64,000 nucleotides of DNA from Ridgeia piscesae. Taxonomy: Eukaryota > Annelida > Polychaeta > Sabellida > Siboglinidae. The translations under genes and the position numbers were made by a program. The notes below the pieces were generated by a model. It did no database searches. It was not told the DNA's origin and saw only the letters and a list, made by a program, of their open reading frames with translations. Numbering within the stretch: the first letter of the stretch is position 1; each line of letters starts with the position of its first letter. The stretch covers positions 182,001 through 246,000 of the forward strand of contig JAODUO010000569.1 in NCBI GenBank assembly GCA_025642075.2, in the 5' to 3' direction. Of this stretch, positions 11,200-23,890 are shown piece after piece.

Positions 11200-14100
11200 C
11201 AAATCGTAAATGGCACCTGGCAAGCGGCAAGTGAAGGCAAGGAGGCACTTGGTGAACCACTGCCACAGCTTGGTGGATTTTGCCGTATCGGGGTGCGGAA
11301 AAACTTGGTCAGAGACAACGGAGGAAGGGTTTACTTTCCCCTGGGTGTTGGAAAGTGGACTGTCTGACAGCAAGTTACAGGCTAACGGATATTGTGAAGG
11401 GGATGCAGAGTGGGGGGGGGTGATTGCAAGGACAACAAAGGGAAAGAACAACAGGAAACATGACATGCAGGAAGGTGACAGGGGAGAAAGGGGCAGTAGG
11501 GGGGGGAGGGACAAGGGGACAGGAGATGAGAGAAGTAGATGCGACGGGAAAGAAAGACAAATGGAAAAAAAGGAAGTGAGAGGTGATGTGACCAAACGGA
11601 AGTCAATAACAAGGACGATGACAGGAAAAAAAGAGACCGGAAAAAAAGGAACAACGGAAAGCGGCAGGGGGAAAGTCAGCAACCAGGGAGATGCAAAACG
11701 GAGGAGCTCTCTGAAGCAGTGATCGGGGGGGCATTAGAACAGAAAGGGTATTTATGGGAGACTCCATTTTGCGAAAGACAGACAGGACATTAAGCAAAGG
11801 AGAAGACGTTGTTGTTTGTCTTCCGGGGGCTAGGATAGAGCATGTGACTGAACTGGTAGAGAACGTATTGGGGCATGGCCAAGGGAGGTCTATATTAGTC
11901 CATGTAGGGACGAACAATGCAGACAGGGATGGGACAACCAGGATAGTAAAGAGATACAGAGAGTTGGTAGAGACACTGAAGAAGACGGGGTTGAACAGAT
12001 CATATTTCAGGAATCTTCCAGTGATGGGGGAAGGGGAACAACATTTAGAAATTGCAAAAGGGGGGAAAGGACTATTAGAGCAGATGTGTGAAGAAGAAGG
12101 AGTTGGATTTTAGATTTGTGGGGATATTTTGTTGGTAAAAAAACATGTTTATGAGAGATGGCCTCCATCTAAGCGGAAAGGGCGAGCAGTGTTCTCCGAG
12201 AAACCCTTTTTGATCGATGAAAATGGAACAGGTTGCAACTTTTTAAAATAGTTTCCAGGGGGGATACACAGAGAAGCCAAATACTAGAGGGATAATAAAA
12301 ACAAAAAGAATCAGCAAAAAACAGCCTGGAAACCCTACGGAATTTGGTTATAAATGTGTTTGTTTAAATGCAAGGAGCATAGTAAACAAAAAAATGAACT
12401 AAACATTATGGTAGGATATTTAATCTTGGGCCACACCCCATATATCAGATGCCGAATTAGGAATGACAGGGTATGTAATGTTTAGGAAAATAGATTAGGA
12501 AGAAGGGGAGGCGGGGTTTTTTATATATTAAAAAATCCATCCAAGCTTATGAAAAACAATTAGAAAAAGAAGCAGAATTGAAGAAGCTGTCTGGTGTAAC
12601 ATAGTTACAGGAAAGTCAACATTAACTGTTGGGTTAGTGTATCGATCAAACAAAGCATGGGAAAAATAAAAAAAACATAACGCTATCAAAGAAGTGGTAA
12701 ACGGGACTGTATTATTATGGGGGATTTTTAAACCCTGGGCAAAACAGTGGACACTCTAAGAGTACCGGGAGAAGGTCAAAAGTTTTTTAAAATTTTGTAC
12801 AAGATAGTTTCCTTTCTCAACATGTGTTAGAAGCAACCGGGGCGAAAGTGTTAGACAATATTGAGCTCACGAAGGAATTTGTTGATAATGTCAAAATATT
12901 TAGCCAGGGTGTAGTGATCACAACCAGATACATTTTTCACAAAATAAAGGGGGAACGGAATAAAAAATAAGGTACAGGAAAAAATTTCACAAAAGGGAAA
13001 ATATAAGGACATGAGGGGAAAATTTAGCAAAGATAGACTGGAATAACACACTGAAGAATAAGACAGCAACAGAATGTGGAATATTTTAAAGAGTGAAAAT
13101 TTGGCTTTACAAATTTGTCCCCTTGAAAAAAAAGGGGAAACGGTCAAAGAAGAAACACTTATCGAAAGGGAAACCATTAGAAAAATCAAGTCAAGCAAAT
13201 GATGTGGAAGACATATAGACATACCGGAAGTGAAGAAGACATAGCAATTATAAAGAAGCACTTAATCAAGCTCAGCTGAAATTAGAAATTCAAAAAAGAA
13301 GCTACGAACAAAAATAGCTTTTAATATAAAAAATGACAGCAAGATTTTTATCTTGTTCGAAGTAAACAGAAAGTTCGGATAAAGGGCGGTCCTCTAGAAG
13401 GTATGATGGAAAATAATAACAGAGGATTCTTAATGGCAGAAACCAAAGAGTATTTAGTTCGGTGTTTACCAGGGGGAAAATATTAGTATATTACCTACTT
13501 GAGACTAAGTTCGAAGGGGGAGAGTTTGACTATTTGGCAAATAATTGTAACCCCAACAATGGTAGCTATGAAAATAAGAGATATGAAGGATAATAAATCA
13601 CCTGGGGTGGATGGGGTTCCTCCCAAATTACTATTGGAAATTGTAGAACAAATCACATACCGCTTGCAACAGTGTTCAATTTGTCATTAGGGAGGGAATA
13701 GTTCCTTAGAATGGAAAGAAGCAAGCATTATACCATTATTTTAAAAGGTTCGAAAACAAGTCAGAGAACTATAGACCAGTGAGTTTAACATGGTGATTTG
13801 CAAACTTTAGAAGACTAAAAAGATCACCTGGTTGATTTTCTTGTTAAAATAAATTGATAAACCCATTTCAACATGGGTTTTTAAAAGCAGGTCATGCTTA
13901 ACAAAAATGTTATGTTTTTTTGGGAAAATGTCACAAAGTGGGGAGATGAGGGGTCACCAGTAGATATAATCTACTTAGATTTTAAAAAGCCTTTTAAAAG
14001 TGCCCCACCAAAGACTACTACTTAAACTAAAGGCTCATGGCATAGGAAATGGAATGATCAACTGGATAAAAATGGCGTTTTATAGAAGACAAAGAGTAGT

Positions 14101-15060
14101 AGTTGATGGGGAGGTTTCAAACTGGAAAGCGGTTTTGAGGGGGTACCGCGGGGGTCAGTACTGGGACCTATTTTATTCTTAATATATATCAATTTTTTTG
14201 GATGATGACATAACAAGAAGGTGTTGAAGTTTGCGGACGACACAAAAAAGGGAAAAATTAAAAATGATGCAGATAGACAGCATTTACAAAATGATCTTAA
14301 TAAGTTGATAGAATGGTCTGAGAAGTAAATGCTGTTTAATTTTGGAAGTGTAAGTGCCTTCACACAGGACATGGGAATGAAATAAATATAAATGGGTGAA
14401 TGCAAAATACCTTAAAGGGAAAAAGGGTTAGGGTTAACTATTATGCTGACAGAAGGATCGGGAGTGTGGAATTGCACAGCGAAGGGGAAAACCCAAAATT
14501 CTTGGATTAATTAGGCGAAATATAGTGTACAAAAAAAAAGAACTAATAAACCGCTTTAAAAAAAATAGTTAGGCCTCATTAGAATATTGTATACCAGCAA
14601 CCCTATCGCAAGAAGGATATTGAAAGAGAAAGATCAAAGGAGAGCAACCAAAATGTACCAAAAATCAGGAATATTAGTTATGAAATGCGTCTAAAAAAGT
14701 GGTTTAACAACACTAGAAACCAGAAGATTGAGAGGAGATGATTGAGGTGTTTAAAAATTAATGGATATGAAAATATTGACAGAAATATTTTTTTACAGTC
14801 AAAGGGAAAAGAGAAGGACTAGAGGACATGGAGTTACATTAGCAAAGAAGCAGTGTAGACTAGATATTAGAAAATTTCATTTTCACAAAGAACAGTAAAC
14901 GAATGGAACAGATTATCAGCTGATTGTGTAGGTGCTAGTAGTGTTAATATATTTAAAAATAAAATCGACATATACCTAAGACGGGCGGGGTATACTTAGA
15001 TAGATAGGTTGGACTCTTGATAAGCCAAATGGCTTCCTAGTCCACCTGCCATCTAGAGTT
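11200..15060 (+). mobile_element. Decayed CR1-like LINE with an SGNH-hydrolase-like ORF1 segment
   Basis: The series is in the right order for a CR1-type non-LTR retrotransposon. A basic Lys/Arg/Gly-rich ORF lies at 11210-11722. An SGNH/GDSL-like segment at 11754-12113 has GDSILR, CLPGARI and LVHVGTNN. An endonuclease start near 12365 reads LNARSIVNKK, and a GDFNP-like site lies near 12720. Reverse-transcriptase motifs follow: DNKSPGVDGVPPKLL (about 13590), RGSVLGPILFL in broken frame (about 14150), and KFADDTKK with NDLNKLIEWSEK (about 14230-14330). C-terminal segments include NEWNRLSADCVGAS (about 14900). Many single-base indels and stops break every domain, so it is not functional. The LINE lies between the two motif clusters of the putative DNA transposon, as if inserted into it. 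Confidence 0.75.
11754..12113 (+). pseudogene. SGNH-hydrolase-like fragment of the CR1-like LINE
   Basis: The frame of 119 residues opens MGDSILRKTDRTLSKGED, with the nucleophile-type GDS motif, and carries CLPGARIEHVTELV and LVHVGTNNADRDGTTR. In CR1 elements this domain belongs to the first ORF and is thought to be an esterase-like accessory. The frame is cut by a stop at its end, and the usual downstream catalytic Asp/His region is not recognisable. It is not an independent host gene. Confidence 0.65.
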
Positions 15061-15099
15061 GAATCTATACGTTGCAATCTTGTTAAATCTTGTTAAATC

Positions 15100-15792
15100 A
15101 TTGCTAAATGCAAACTTATCTTTGATTTTGTAAATTGTGTTTTAGACCCGCAGCAGAACCACTTTCGTTTGAATCTGGCCTAAACATTGCCATAAGAACG
15201 CCATGGAATGTGTTACAATGCTTCCTTCCCCGCGATAACGTAAAATATCGGATAACGTAAAATACACCATTTGGTATTATTTAATCATATGTAATTAAAT
15301 TAGATATGTATATATTACACAACTTTTATTTCACAACATAATAAGGTAATCTCGTATAGTATACCTTGAATGTAAACTGTGAAAACAAAATTATTTCATT
15401 ATGAAGGGAATCTAGCTAGTAGAGTATTACATTTGTTTGTCATGCATGCATTGCTAAATACAAACTTATCTTTGGTTTTGCAAATTGTGCGTTAGACCCG
15501 CAGCAGAACCACTTTCGTTTGGATCTGGCCTAAACCTTTCCATAAGAACAGCATGGATGTTATAATGTTTCCTTCCCCGCGATGACGTAGAATACCGGAT
15601 AACGTAACATACACCATTTGGTATTATCGAACCATACGTGATTAAATTATGTCTCTGTATTGTGCACAGCTTGAATTTCACAAAGGAAACAAGGTACCCT
15701 CATATATTATAACTTGATTGTATACTGGGGAAAGCACGTATATGATAAAAGTGGATAACGTAGAATACATTCTTAACGAGGACGCTGTTTTT
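15100..15792 (+). repeat. About 347-bp tandem duplication with motif pairs
   Basis: Two diverged copies (about 15100-15445 and 15446-15792) share ATTGCTAAATRCAAACTTATC, GACCCGCAGCAGAACCACTT and CCTTCCCCGCGATRACGTA. Each copy holds two GATAACGTAAAATACA-type motifs 17 bp apart. Part of the unit also exists at 10510-10620, on the other side of the LINE. Confidence 0.75.
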
Positions 15793-15957
15793 CTGCCACT
15801 TCGATGTCTTGTGCCGATCAGAAAAAATACTATGCTTATGGCTTCTGATTTTAGGTGACAGCCCAATGTATATGTGCTATGTAGACATATTTTCCAGTCA
15901 GGTAACACGTCATTGGTACACAGTTATGATATAAATTATGCGGATAACGTAAAATAC
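15233..15957 (+). repeat. Right cluster of GGATAACGTAAAATACA motif
   Basis: Matches start at about 15233, 15250, 15580, 15597, 15753 and 15942. All lie on the plus strand, the same orientation as the left cluster at 8124-8691. Confidence 0.65.
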
Positions 15958-18065
15958 ATAACTTTTGTGGAATAGTTATACACATGTCTAAGGTAAGGAA
16001 AATATATGCGAATGTTTTAGAGAACATCATAAAATAATAGGTATGTATTCATAGAATGACCTAAAACAATTAGTTAAGCAGCTAACAGTTACTGAATATT
16101 ACGAATACCATCCTTTTTAATACTACCCTTTGCTGTGGACAAGCCAAAATTGGATTTTGTGTGTGTTTCGTAGACACAAACTCATATAAATTATCATACC
16201 ACCATAGAAAGACGACTATTGCAAGAAAGAGCAAGCCGAGCTCCATTTAACTAAGCTATTTGTATTCCTATTAATGCCATACCACTTATTTTATAGACCA
16301 AAGACACAATATTTGCTACTGGTGACGTTTTCGGGACTTTCAACCATATACGAACGACATATCGTCTAACAATTCATTTTTTACCCTGATTAAATATGCA
16401 GATGACGGCCCTTGTAGGTCGCTTAAAGATGAACACTCTCTTTCCGAATATTTCCTTCAAATCCATGTGTTAACTTTTCGGTTTAAGTCCAGCTTTCTTA
16501 ATGTTAATACACCTAAAACTAAACGGTCAATGTTTGGAAGGGAAGGACTACTCCGCCACCAAAACCGATGGTCATAGAGATAAAGACGTAGAAATAGTGA
16601 AGAAGCTTCAAGTACGTATAGGTACATTACTTAATGAAAGTTTGTCATTCTGTGATCATGCAAACTTTCATTATGTTTGCATGGGTTGTACAACGGGGTT
16701 GAACTAAAGCAATATATATTTGCTTTAATGTTTTAATTGTATCATTTGCTTTATTTTATTAATTATTGCTAATAACTGGACAACTGTCTTGCGTTTTTAA
16801 TTTATATAATATTAATGTGTAATATTTCAGCATTAATGTGGCACAAGACATGTTTCAAAGTTCATAATTCCTGAAATATTGAAATGCGCACGATAAAACG
16901 TCTACAGATTCTTGCTATATATGTATGCTTCAACATAAAAGAAATCAGCGAAATGGGAGATTACGTGTTATTTTACTAGGTCGGGTCAAACGTCAAACCG
17001 TTTTATTTAAATATGTTTTTAAATGTGTTGTTTTTGGGTTATTATCTAAATAGGTAGGTAATTCTAACAGCTTTAAAATGACACCAACAATTTGTCAGGT
17101 ATCAAGGTTGGGTCAAGGTTTGATGACCTAAATATCTAGACATTAAGGCCAGGTTGACCTAATATTTCTTAGGAAGCATAGACTCGTGATCATAAACCAC
17201 CAAACAAACCAAATTTAATCAAAATCGAAGACGGCCATGTAACTGTCACCCTGTTTTATTTATTGAGTTTACATTGAATGTCCCCTGGGTAAATTATTCC
17301 GTACACATTAAATTATATCAAGCTATCAAAATGTGAGGTGTACCGATGTGTCAAACTACTGACACCTCTAAAGGGACTGTCAATGTTAAAACAGTATATA
17401 CGTATGTGTAACTAATATAGCGTACTATTTTTTGCCTCGGTCACACAAGCAATTATTACTCTTTGCGTGTGAGATCAGTACATACACTTTTCTCTTTCTT
17501 TAGTTTAATTACGACCATGGGTGACACGGCATTTATAATCAACGTACTACCTTGGTTAAGGAGACATGACCTATCAATAGGGCTGCCACCTTCCACGCCA
17601 AAAAAATACGGGACAGACTTCTAATCCCATTATAAAAGTTGCAACATTTGTCTCATAACTAACAGTGCATCCGTTCGCAGTAGCTCTGGTTGGAGGCGCA
17701 TACGTGCTGCCACCTAACGTCGCCTGGGTAGGCTACCCATGTATACTCCGGTTATCGCTAGGTGGAACCACTTCTATTAGTGCATTTGACTAAAAGTAGA
17801 AAACGCAACAATCGTTATGGTGAATTTCTCATCGTTAGAGACTTAAATACTAGTAATAACTATTGTTAGATAATAGTACCAAGGCATCATCGTCAAACTA
17901 AACCGATGTAAGATTGTTTTAGTGTTTCTACTCCTGCCATATTACGCACGCCGTATTCTGTTCGTGTATGTAATGTTAAATGTAGTAGGCGATAATATAA
18001 GGTCCTGTTAATTGATGTAATGCAGTATAGAATTCGTGAATTACTCGTATTCTATTTTCTCAAGT
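15958..18065. other. Non-coding, no gene recognised
   Basis: AT-rich sequence. The 68-codon frame at 16501-16707 resembles no family known to me. No repeat or RNA gene was identified. Confidence 0.5.
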
Positions 18066-18069
18066 GTGT

Positions 18070-18290
18070 TTATATCTTTTTAGAAGTGTGGGTCCCCCAC
18101 TGTGCAGCCGTATTCAATAATGGGTTTGACGAGAGTGATATAAGCTCTCTCTTAGAAACTACCATAGTGTAGACAAAATATTTCAGATTTATTCTTAATG
18201 ATGATAGAGAGGCATTGGCTTTGATACACGTTTGGGAGATGTTTGCTGATCGGGTTAGGTTGTCTGTGATATTTTAATGTGTCAACTTGT
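18070..18290 (-). mobile_element. LINE reverse-transcriptase C-terminal fragment
   Basis: The minus strand reads ITDNLTRSANISQTCIKANA and then, after a frameshift, RAYITLVKPIIEYGCTVGDP. This is the thumb-region signature of jockey/CR1-group reverse transcriptases (usual form 'LVRPxLEYAxxVWDP'). Only about 70 codons remain. There is no nearby YADD or endonuclease, so it is an isolated 3' relic. Confidence 0.65.
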
Positions 18291-20790
18291 TTTAGTATAT
18301 GATTGCCAAGTGAATGTGACCTGGTTAAGGTATTTTAAGTTCTGGCAGTTTGCATTATATTGCACTTTGTTGCATAAAAATGCATACCCCAGTCTTTTCC
18401 TAACTGGCAGTCACAATTGCAGAGCATAATTTCCCCAGGCAGTGGTGAGGGGCTCTACTTGCTGCTACCTCATGCATCCTGGGTAATCGAGGCTACGCGA
18501 GTTTGAATTAAACGTATTGGTATCTTAATAAATTCCCTAAGTATTTGACATTTTCAAAGATTTTCAAATACTTTTTCAAGTACATTAAACTGGTTACTTT
18601 CTTTACTGCAAATCACCTTTCACCAAACCAATTGTTTTCAAAAATACCCGTTGACTGCAACTGTCCCACAATAGTACTAATTATTGAAGAAGACATTTGA
18701 CACCAGGTGTCCTCCATGGCTCTGATTAGGTCAATATCCCCTATGCTATATAGTCTGGTTTCCAGGCTGTCTATTAAGTTGAGCCATTAAACTTCCTCAA
18801 AAGATTCTAGCAGTCATTAACATTGTCTCTTCTGAGGTTAACTTATACATTTTATTATGGACCTACTGGTGTAACTTAGCAAACAACAGATCCTGTACCT
18901 CTGAGTCAGTTGTCACTGTGGTGCAATTAACGATAACAAGATGCCCTGGCACTGGCCTACCTATCTTTGTATGAGCACAACACTAATTATGCCTATAAAC
19001 TAGATGCCTCGGTATATGACTTGCTTTTCTTTTACCTATAAATTTACATATCCTAAAAATGAAAAGTATTTGAAATACTTTCCAAACTATTTGTATTTTA
19101 AATACTTTTGCATTGAAAACGTGTTTGTCTTTGAATCCTTAAGGAATATTTGTATTTACATACATTTCAATGTATTTGATATCATGTCTGTCCCCCAAAT
19201 TGTTTTTATAGTCTTATTTTACGAAGGATAATTACAAGTAGAAGCAATGACACACTTTCCCGGTAAAATGATCACAGAAATCATGCATATTTAATCAATT
19301 ATTATGGTGTGTGATACATGTATGCATTTGCCCCAAAACAGTTTGTACTGTGCAAATTACTTGTCGACATTGGAAAACACAAGTGAAGTAGCCGCCAATG
19401 CCATGGCAACCACCGTAAAAATCAATACAAATGCATGATTTCCGTTATTATTCTTACCTGCAATTCCCGGCAAATTATATTATAAACACACTTTGGGGAC
19501 AGTCCGATTATTACAATCAAAAACAAAATAAAGTCCTATCTTGTAAACATGAGGTAAAATGCATCACTGCCTCAGCCTCATTTTCGAGAGCGAGACTTAC
19601 ACGACCTATTACATTTGTCTGCTAGGTGAATTAGTGTGACATAGAAGTTAGAACTATGCAGGCTAATTAAATAAATTTATTGCATGGATTTTAGTTTAAT
19701 AACAAACATTCCCATGTTATGGAACATTTTAAATTTTGCAAATTACATTGTATAAGCCCTGTACAAATTTTAATTCAACATTTAAAAAAATTGGTAATTT
19801 GATAAAATGTTAGTAGTTATGCAAACTGCGGAAGTACTGTTAGTTGTAATGAAACAATCATTTTCTGTGTATATACACCTATTGAGTATAATTATACTGT
19901 ATATGTAAGTATAGTTTATATATATATATATATATATATTAATATATTATATTAATATATATATATTATATATAGTAATCATAACATTTTTGATAGTGGT
20001 ATAATTTGAAACAGTTTTTCAGAATAGTTTTAAATTGCACATATCAATAACGTTATATTTTTTTAAATGCAATGTTTTTAATACCCAGGTAATCATAGTT
20101 GATACAGAAAACATTCTACTTTAATCAACAGTATTTTTAATTCTTGAGAAGTTGTATGTTTAGCACCTTTTCTAGTTCATCCTAGGGTAAAGTGTGGGTA
20201 AATGTTTCAGTGATATACTTTATCACAGTTAACTGAATTTGTTTGTTAATGTTTAACCTGAGACAGAATATTTACATAATTAACAGTTAGATTATGTAGA
20301 AAGATACATTCATAAATCTCAGTTCAAATGCCTTTTTGTTTAATTAGGCAAGTTATAATTGACTAGGACTAATTTGGTACTAAACTAGTTTAAACTAGTC
20401 AATTGGTAATCTGGTTACCAATTATTATATTTATCAGAAAAAGAATTATTTTAGACTATCAACAGAATCAAGGCTTCATGAAATCTATTCTTTTATATTA
20501 AACTACCAAATTACAATTGGCCTGATCTATGCTGTTAATTTCAATGCAAAGCCGCAATATATGTACACAGATCTGACCATAGAAATTTAATTGGCTCTAT
20601 AAGCTGAATCTGACCCCACCCTTGGGCAGTGCTGGGGTCAATTCCATTCACACCCAATTCCATCTACAATCATTCAATTCCAATTCACACAAAAAATTAA
20701 CCATAAAATAATTCATTTAATGTACAGGTACATGTATACACTGTAGCATGTTGTGTATTGGTAAATTTATATAATTATATAATCAATATT
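18291..20790. other. Non-coding AT-rich spacer with a (TA)n tract
   Basis: Only a TA-rich tract at about 19917-19975 and AATTC-type short repeats at 20635-20700 stand out. No frame or RNA gene is supported. Confidence 0.5.
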
Positions 20791-20799
20791 CCAGCTAGG

Positions 20800-21930
20800 A
20801 AAAAGTTAAAGGAAATAAGGTCATACATTACTTTTGTTGAAACACTAGATCAGCACATTAAAATGGTTTTCACTCACCGACATGTAGCAATATTAAGCAT
20901 GCAGAAATAAGATAAACAACTAACCCAAAATACAAACCGATTGAGTAGCTAGGAAGAACATATAAAAACATTTATATAAATGATGGTTGTCACATTCTGG
21001 TTATAATCTACAAGTGTTGTCACTCTTCACTGGGGTTATCTTTGCATTGGTAATCTTTGGACTTTAACTTGTTACACTTTGGACTGTTTGGAGATATCCT
21101 GGCTTCACTTGTGGGAAAGGGAAAGTGTGATTGTTATCTAGGAAATTTCAATGGTTTTTTGAAGCAGTTGCCTGCTAGCACTCTTCCGCACAAGGCAGTA
21201 GGATGTACCTAATTGACCACCCGTTCATCAGTTTCATCCTGTGATTAATTGCCAGGTAATGTTTCATTGTCCAACTTGTCCTGAACAACAATACTCCCAG
21301 CTGTCTGTCTGTAAAATATCCCGCACAGCATCACAACCATATCAGGTGCTCAATTCCTTTTCATTCAGTTACAATTTTATTCAATTCAAAATCTTTCAAT
21401 TACAATTCCGGAATCGATAAATTCCAGTTTTTTTACTGACCCCAGACCTACCCTTGGGATGAGGGCACCAATCTATGTGTCATGTGATACATCATTAGTA
21501 ATAGTCAGATTAGTTCCATTATCAAAAGACTAATGCTATATCTGAGTGTTCACAGTTCACTACATATCTGATTCTATTGATAAGTGTCCTATGTGTCTGT
21601 ATCTAATTATATCGCTATAGAAGTGTTATCTATGTGTCTAATCAAATCAGTAAGTGTCCTGTATGTCTGATATTGTCAATACATGTTCTCTACATGTCAT
21701 CAGGTAATGTACATAAGCAGCTTCTACATTATAATTTATGTTTGTTTCAGGACACTGACTTTGAATATGAATGCTTGTTGACGTCAGAAGTGTCAACATT
21801 GAAGTGATCAGGCTTCCTGTTGGCGTTCACTGACAATGACACGTAACAAGCTCTGCTGATGTAACTGATTCGGCGACAACGATATAAGACACTGAGTGAA
21901 GTGACACATTATTATCACCTTTGTGACGTC
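20800..21930 (+). repeat. Upstream arm of the zinc-finger segmental duplication, copy 2
   Basis: It matches 470-1837, strongly from about 21230. The CRE palindrome TGACGTCA at 21924-21931 corresponds to 1819-1826. The 109-bp tandem repeat is contracted here to about one and a half units (21940-22090). Confidence 0.7.
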
Positions 21931-21941
21931 AACTCCCTGTA

Positions 21942-23333
21942 GTGGGGACACCATCCGAGTGTGTCATCAAGTCCCCTGTGATGGACACACCATTCAAGAG
22001 TGACATCAACTCCTCGGTGGTCAGTACGTCACTGATGTCAACTCCCCGTCATTTTGACACCATTCGAGTGTGTCATCAAGTCCCCTGTGCAAAATTCTCA
22101 AGAAATAGTACTTTGAAAACACATGTCCGTATCCACACTGGGGAGAAACCCTACAAATGTGATACCTGTGGAGCACAGTTCTCACATAGTGGTAGTTTGA
22201 AGTTACATGTCCGTATCCACACTGGGGAGAAACCCTACAAATGTGATACCTGTGGAGCACAGTTCTCATATAGTGGTAGTTTGAAGTTACATGTCCGTAT
22301 CCACACTGGGGAGAAACCCTACAAATGTGATACCTGTGGAGCACAGTTCTCACATAGTGGTAGTTTGAAGTCACATGTTCATATCCACACTGGGGAGAAA
22401 CCCTACAAATGTGATACCTGTGGAGCACAGTTCTCACAAAGTGGTAGTTTGAAGTCACATGTTCATATCCACACTGGGGAGAAACCCTACAAATGTGATA
22501 CCTGTGGAGCACAGTTCTCACATAGTAGTACTTTGAAGTCACATGTTCGTATCCACACTGGGGAGAAACCCTACAAATGTGATACCTGTGGAACACAGTT
22601 CTCACATAGTGGTACTTTGAAGTCACATGTTCATATCCACACTGGGGAGAAACCCTACAAATGTGATACCTGTGGAGCACAGTTCTCACAAAGTGGTAGT
22701 TTGAAGTCACATGTTCATATCCACACTGGGGAGAAACACTACAAATGTGATACCTGTGGAGCACAGTTCTCACATAGTAGTACTTTGAAGTCACATGTTC
22801 GTATCCACACTGGGGAGAAACCCTACAAATGTGATACCTGTGGAGCACAGTTCTCACATAGTGGTAATTTGAAGTCACATGTTCATATCCACACTGGGGA
22901 GAAACCCTACAAATGTGATACCTGTGGTGCAAAATTCTCACAAAGAAGTCATTTAAAGACACATGTCCATATCCACACTGGGGAGAAACGCTACAAATGT
23001 GATACCTGTGGTGCAAAATTCTCATCAAATGGTGATGTGAACAAACATGTCCGTATCCACACTGGGGAGAAACCCTACAAATGTGATACATGTGGTGCAA
23101 AATTCTCACAAAGAAGTCATTTAAAGACACATGTCCTTATCCACACTGGGGAGAAACACTACAAATGTGATACATGTGGTGCACAATTCTCACAAAATAG
23201 TCATTTGAAGAAACATGTCCGTATCCACACTGGGGAGAAACCCTACAAATGTGATACTTGTGGTGCACAGTTCTCAGAAAGGGGTACTTTGAAGAAACAT
23301 GTCCATATTTGCACTGGGGAGAAACCCTACTAA
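21942..23333 (+). CDS. C2H2 zinc-finger protein, 14 fingers, fused 5' end
   Basis: This open frame has 463 residues. Residues 1-48 are translated from the upstream 36-bp repeat (STPRHFDTIRVCHQVP) and resemble no domain. A half finger follows (CAKFSRNSTLKTHVRIH), and then 14 C2H2 fingers of 28 residues with TGEKPYKCDTCGAQFS linkers. Helix positions vary little (HSGSL, QSGSL, HSSTL, HSGNL, QRSHL, SNGDV), so the array has been homogenised more than gene 1. The last finger ends H-x3-C (HVHICTGEKPY) before the stop. The missing first half finger and the run-in from repeat DNA indicate a deletion joining upstream repeat to the array. The true start is uncertain: the ATG at 21942 is simply the most upstream in frame. 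A nuclear DNA-binding protein is likely if it is expressed. Confidence 0.75.
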   Translation: MGTPSECVIKSPVMDTPFKSDINSSVVSTSLMSTPRHFDTIRVCHQVPCAKFSRNSTLKTHVRIHTGEKPYKCDTCGAQFSHSGSLKLHVRIHTGEKPYKCDTCGAQFSYSGSLKLHVRIHTGEKPYKCDTCGAQFSHSGSLKSHVHIHTGEKPYKCDTCGAQFSQSGSLKSHVHIHTGEKPYKCDTCGAQFSHSSTLKSHVRIHTGEKPYKCDTCGTQFSHSGTLKSHVHIHTGEKPYKCDTCGAQFSQSGSLKSHVHIHTGEKHYKCDTCGAQFSHSSTLKSHVRIHTGEKPYKCDTCGAQFSHSGNLKSHVHIHTGEKPYKCDTCGAKFSQRSHLKTHVHIHTGEKRYKCDTCGAKFSSNGDVNKHVRIHTGEKPYKCDTCGAKFSQRSHLKTHVLIHTGEKHYKCDTCGAQFSQNSHLKKHVRIHTGEKPYKCDTCGAQFSERGTLKKHVHICTGEKPY

Positions 23334-23890
23334 TTTGGTACACAAGGTGCAAATGTGATACCTGTGGCGGACAATTCTCAGAAACGGGTACTTTGAAGAA
23401 ACATGTCCATATCCCCACTGGGTAGAGACCCTACAAATGTGATACCTTTTGGTGGACAATTCTCTGAAACGGGTACTTTGAAGAAACATGACCATATCCC
23501 CACTGGGTAGAGACCATACAAATGTGATACCTTTGGTGCACAATTCTCTGAAACGGGTACTTTGAAGAAACATGTCCATATCCCCACTGGGTAGAGACCC
23601 TACAAATGTGATACCTTTTGGTGGACAATTCTCTGAAACGGGTACTTTGAAGAAACATGACCATATCCCCACTGGGTAGAGACCATACAAATGTGATACC
23701 TTTGGTGCACAATTCTCTGAAACGGGTACTTTGAAGAAACATGTCCATATCCCCACTGGGTAGAGACCCTACAAATGTGATACCTTTTGGTGGACAATTC
23801 TCTGAAACGGGTACTTTGAAGAAACATGACCATATCCCCACTGGGTAGAGACCATACAAATGTGATACCAGTGGTGCACAATTCTGAGTT
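23334..23890 (+). pseudogene. Degenerate 84-bp zinc-finger units, second locus
   Basis: Six to seven units have the same defects as 3830-4799: TAG in the linker, second cysteine lost, and His to Pro. Two types alternate (CCTTTTGGTGGACAA and CCTTTGGTGCACAA), suggesting a 168-bp higher-order unit. The opposite-strand frames here are shadows. Confidence 0.85.

Noticed and set aside
11179..11917. Minus-strand Ser/Pro/Leu-rich frames
   Set aside because: Antisense of the Lys/Glu/Gly-rich LINE ORF; the plus strand carries recognisable SGNH motifs immediately after.
16501..16707. 68-codon plus-strand frame
   Set aside because: No recognisable family, no splice or promoter context, and a length expected by chance.
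22021..23881. Minus-strand frames up to 369 codons over zinc-finger locus 2
   Set aside because: Same antisense shadow of the 84-bp finger unit.
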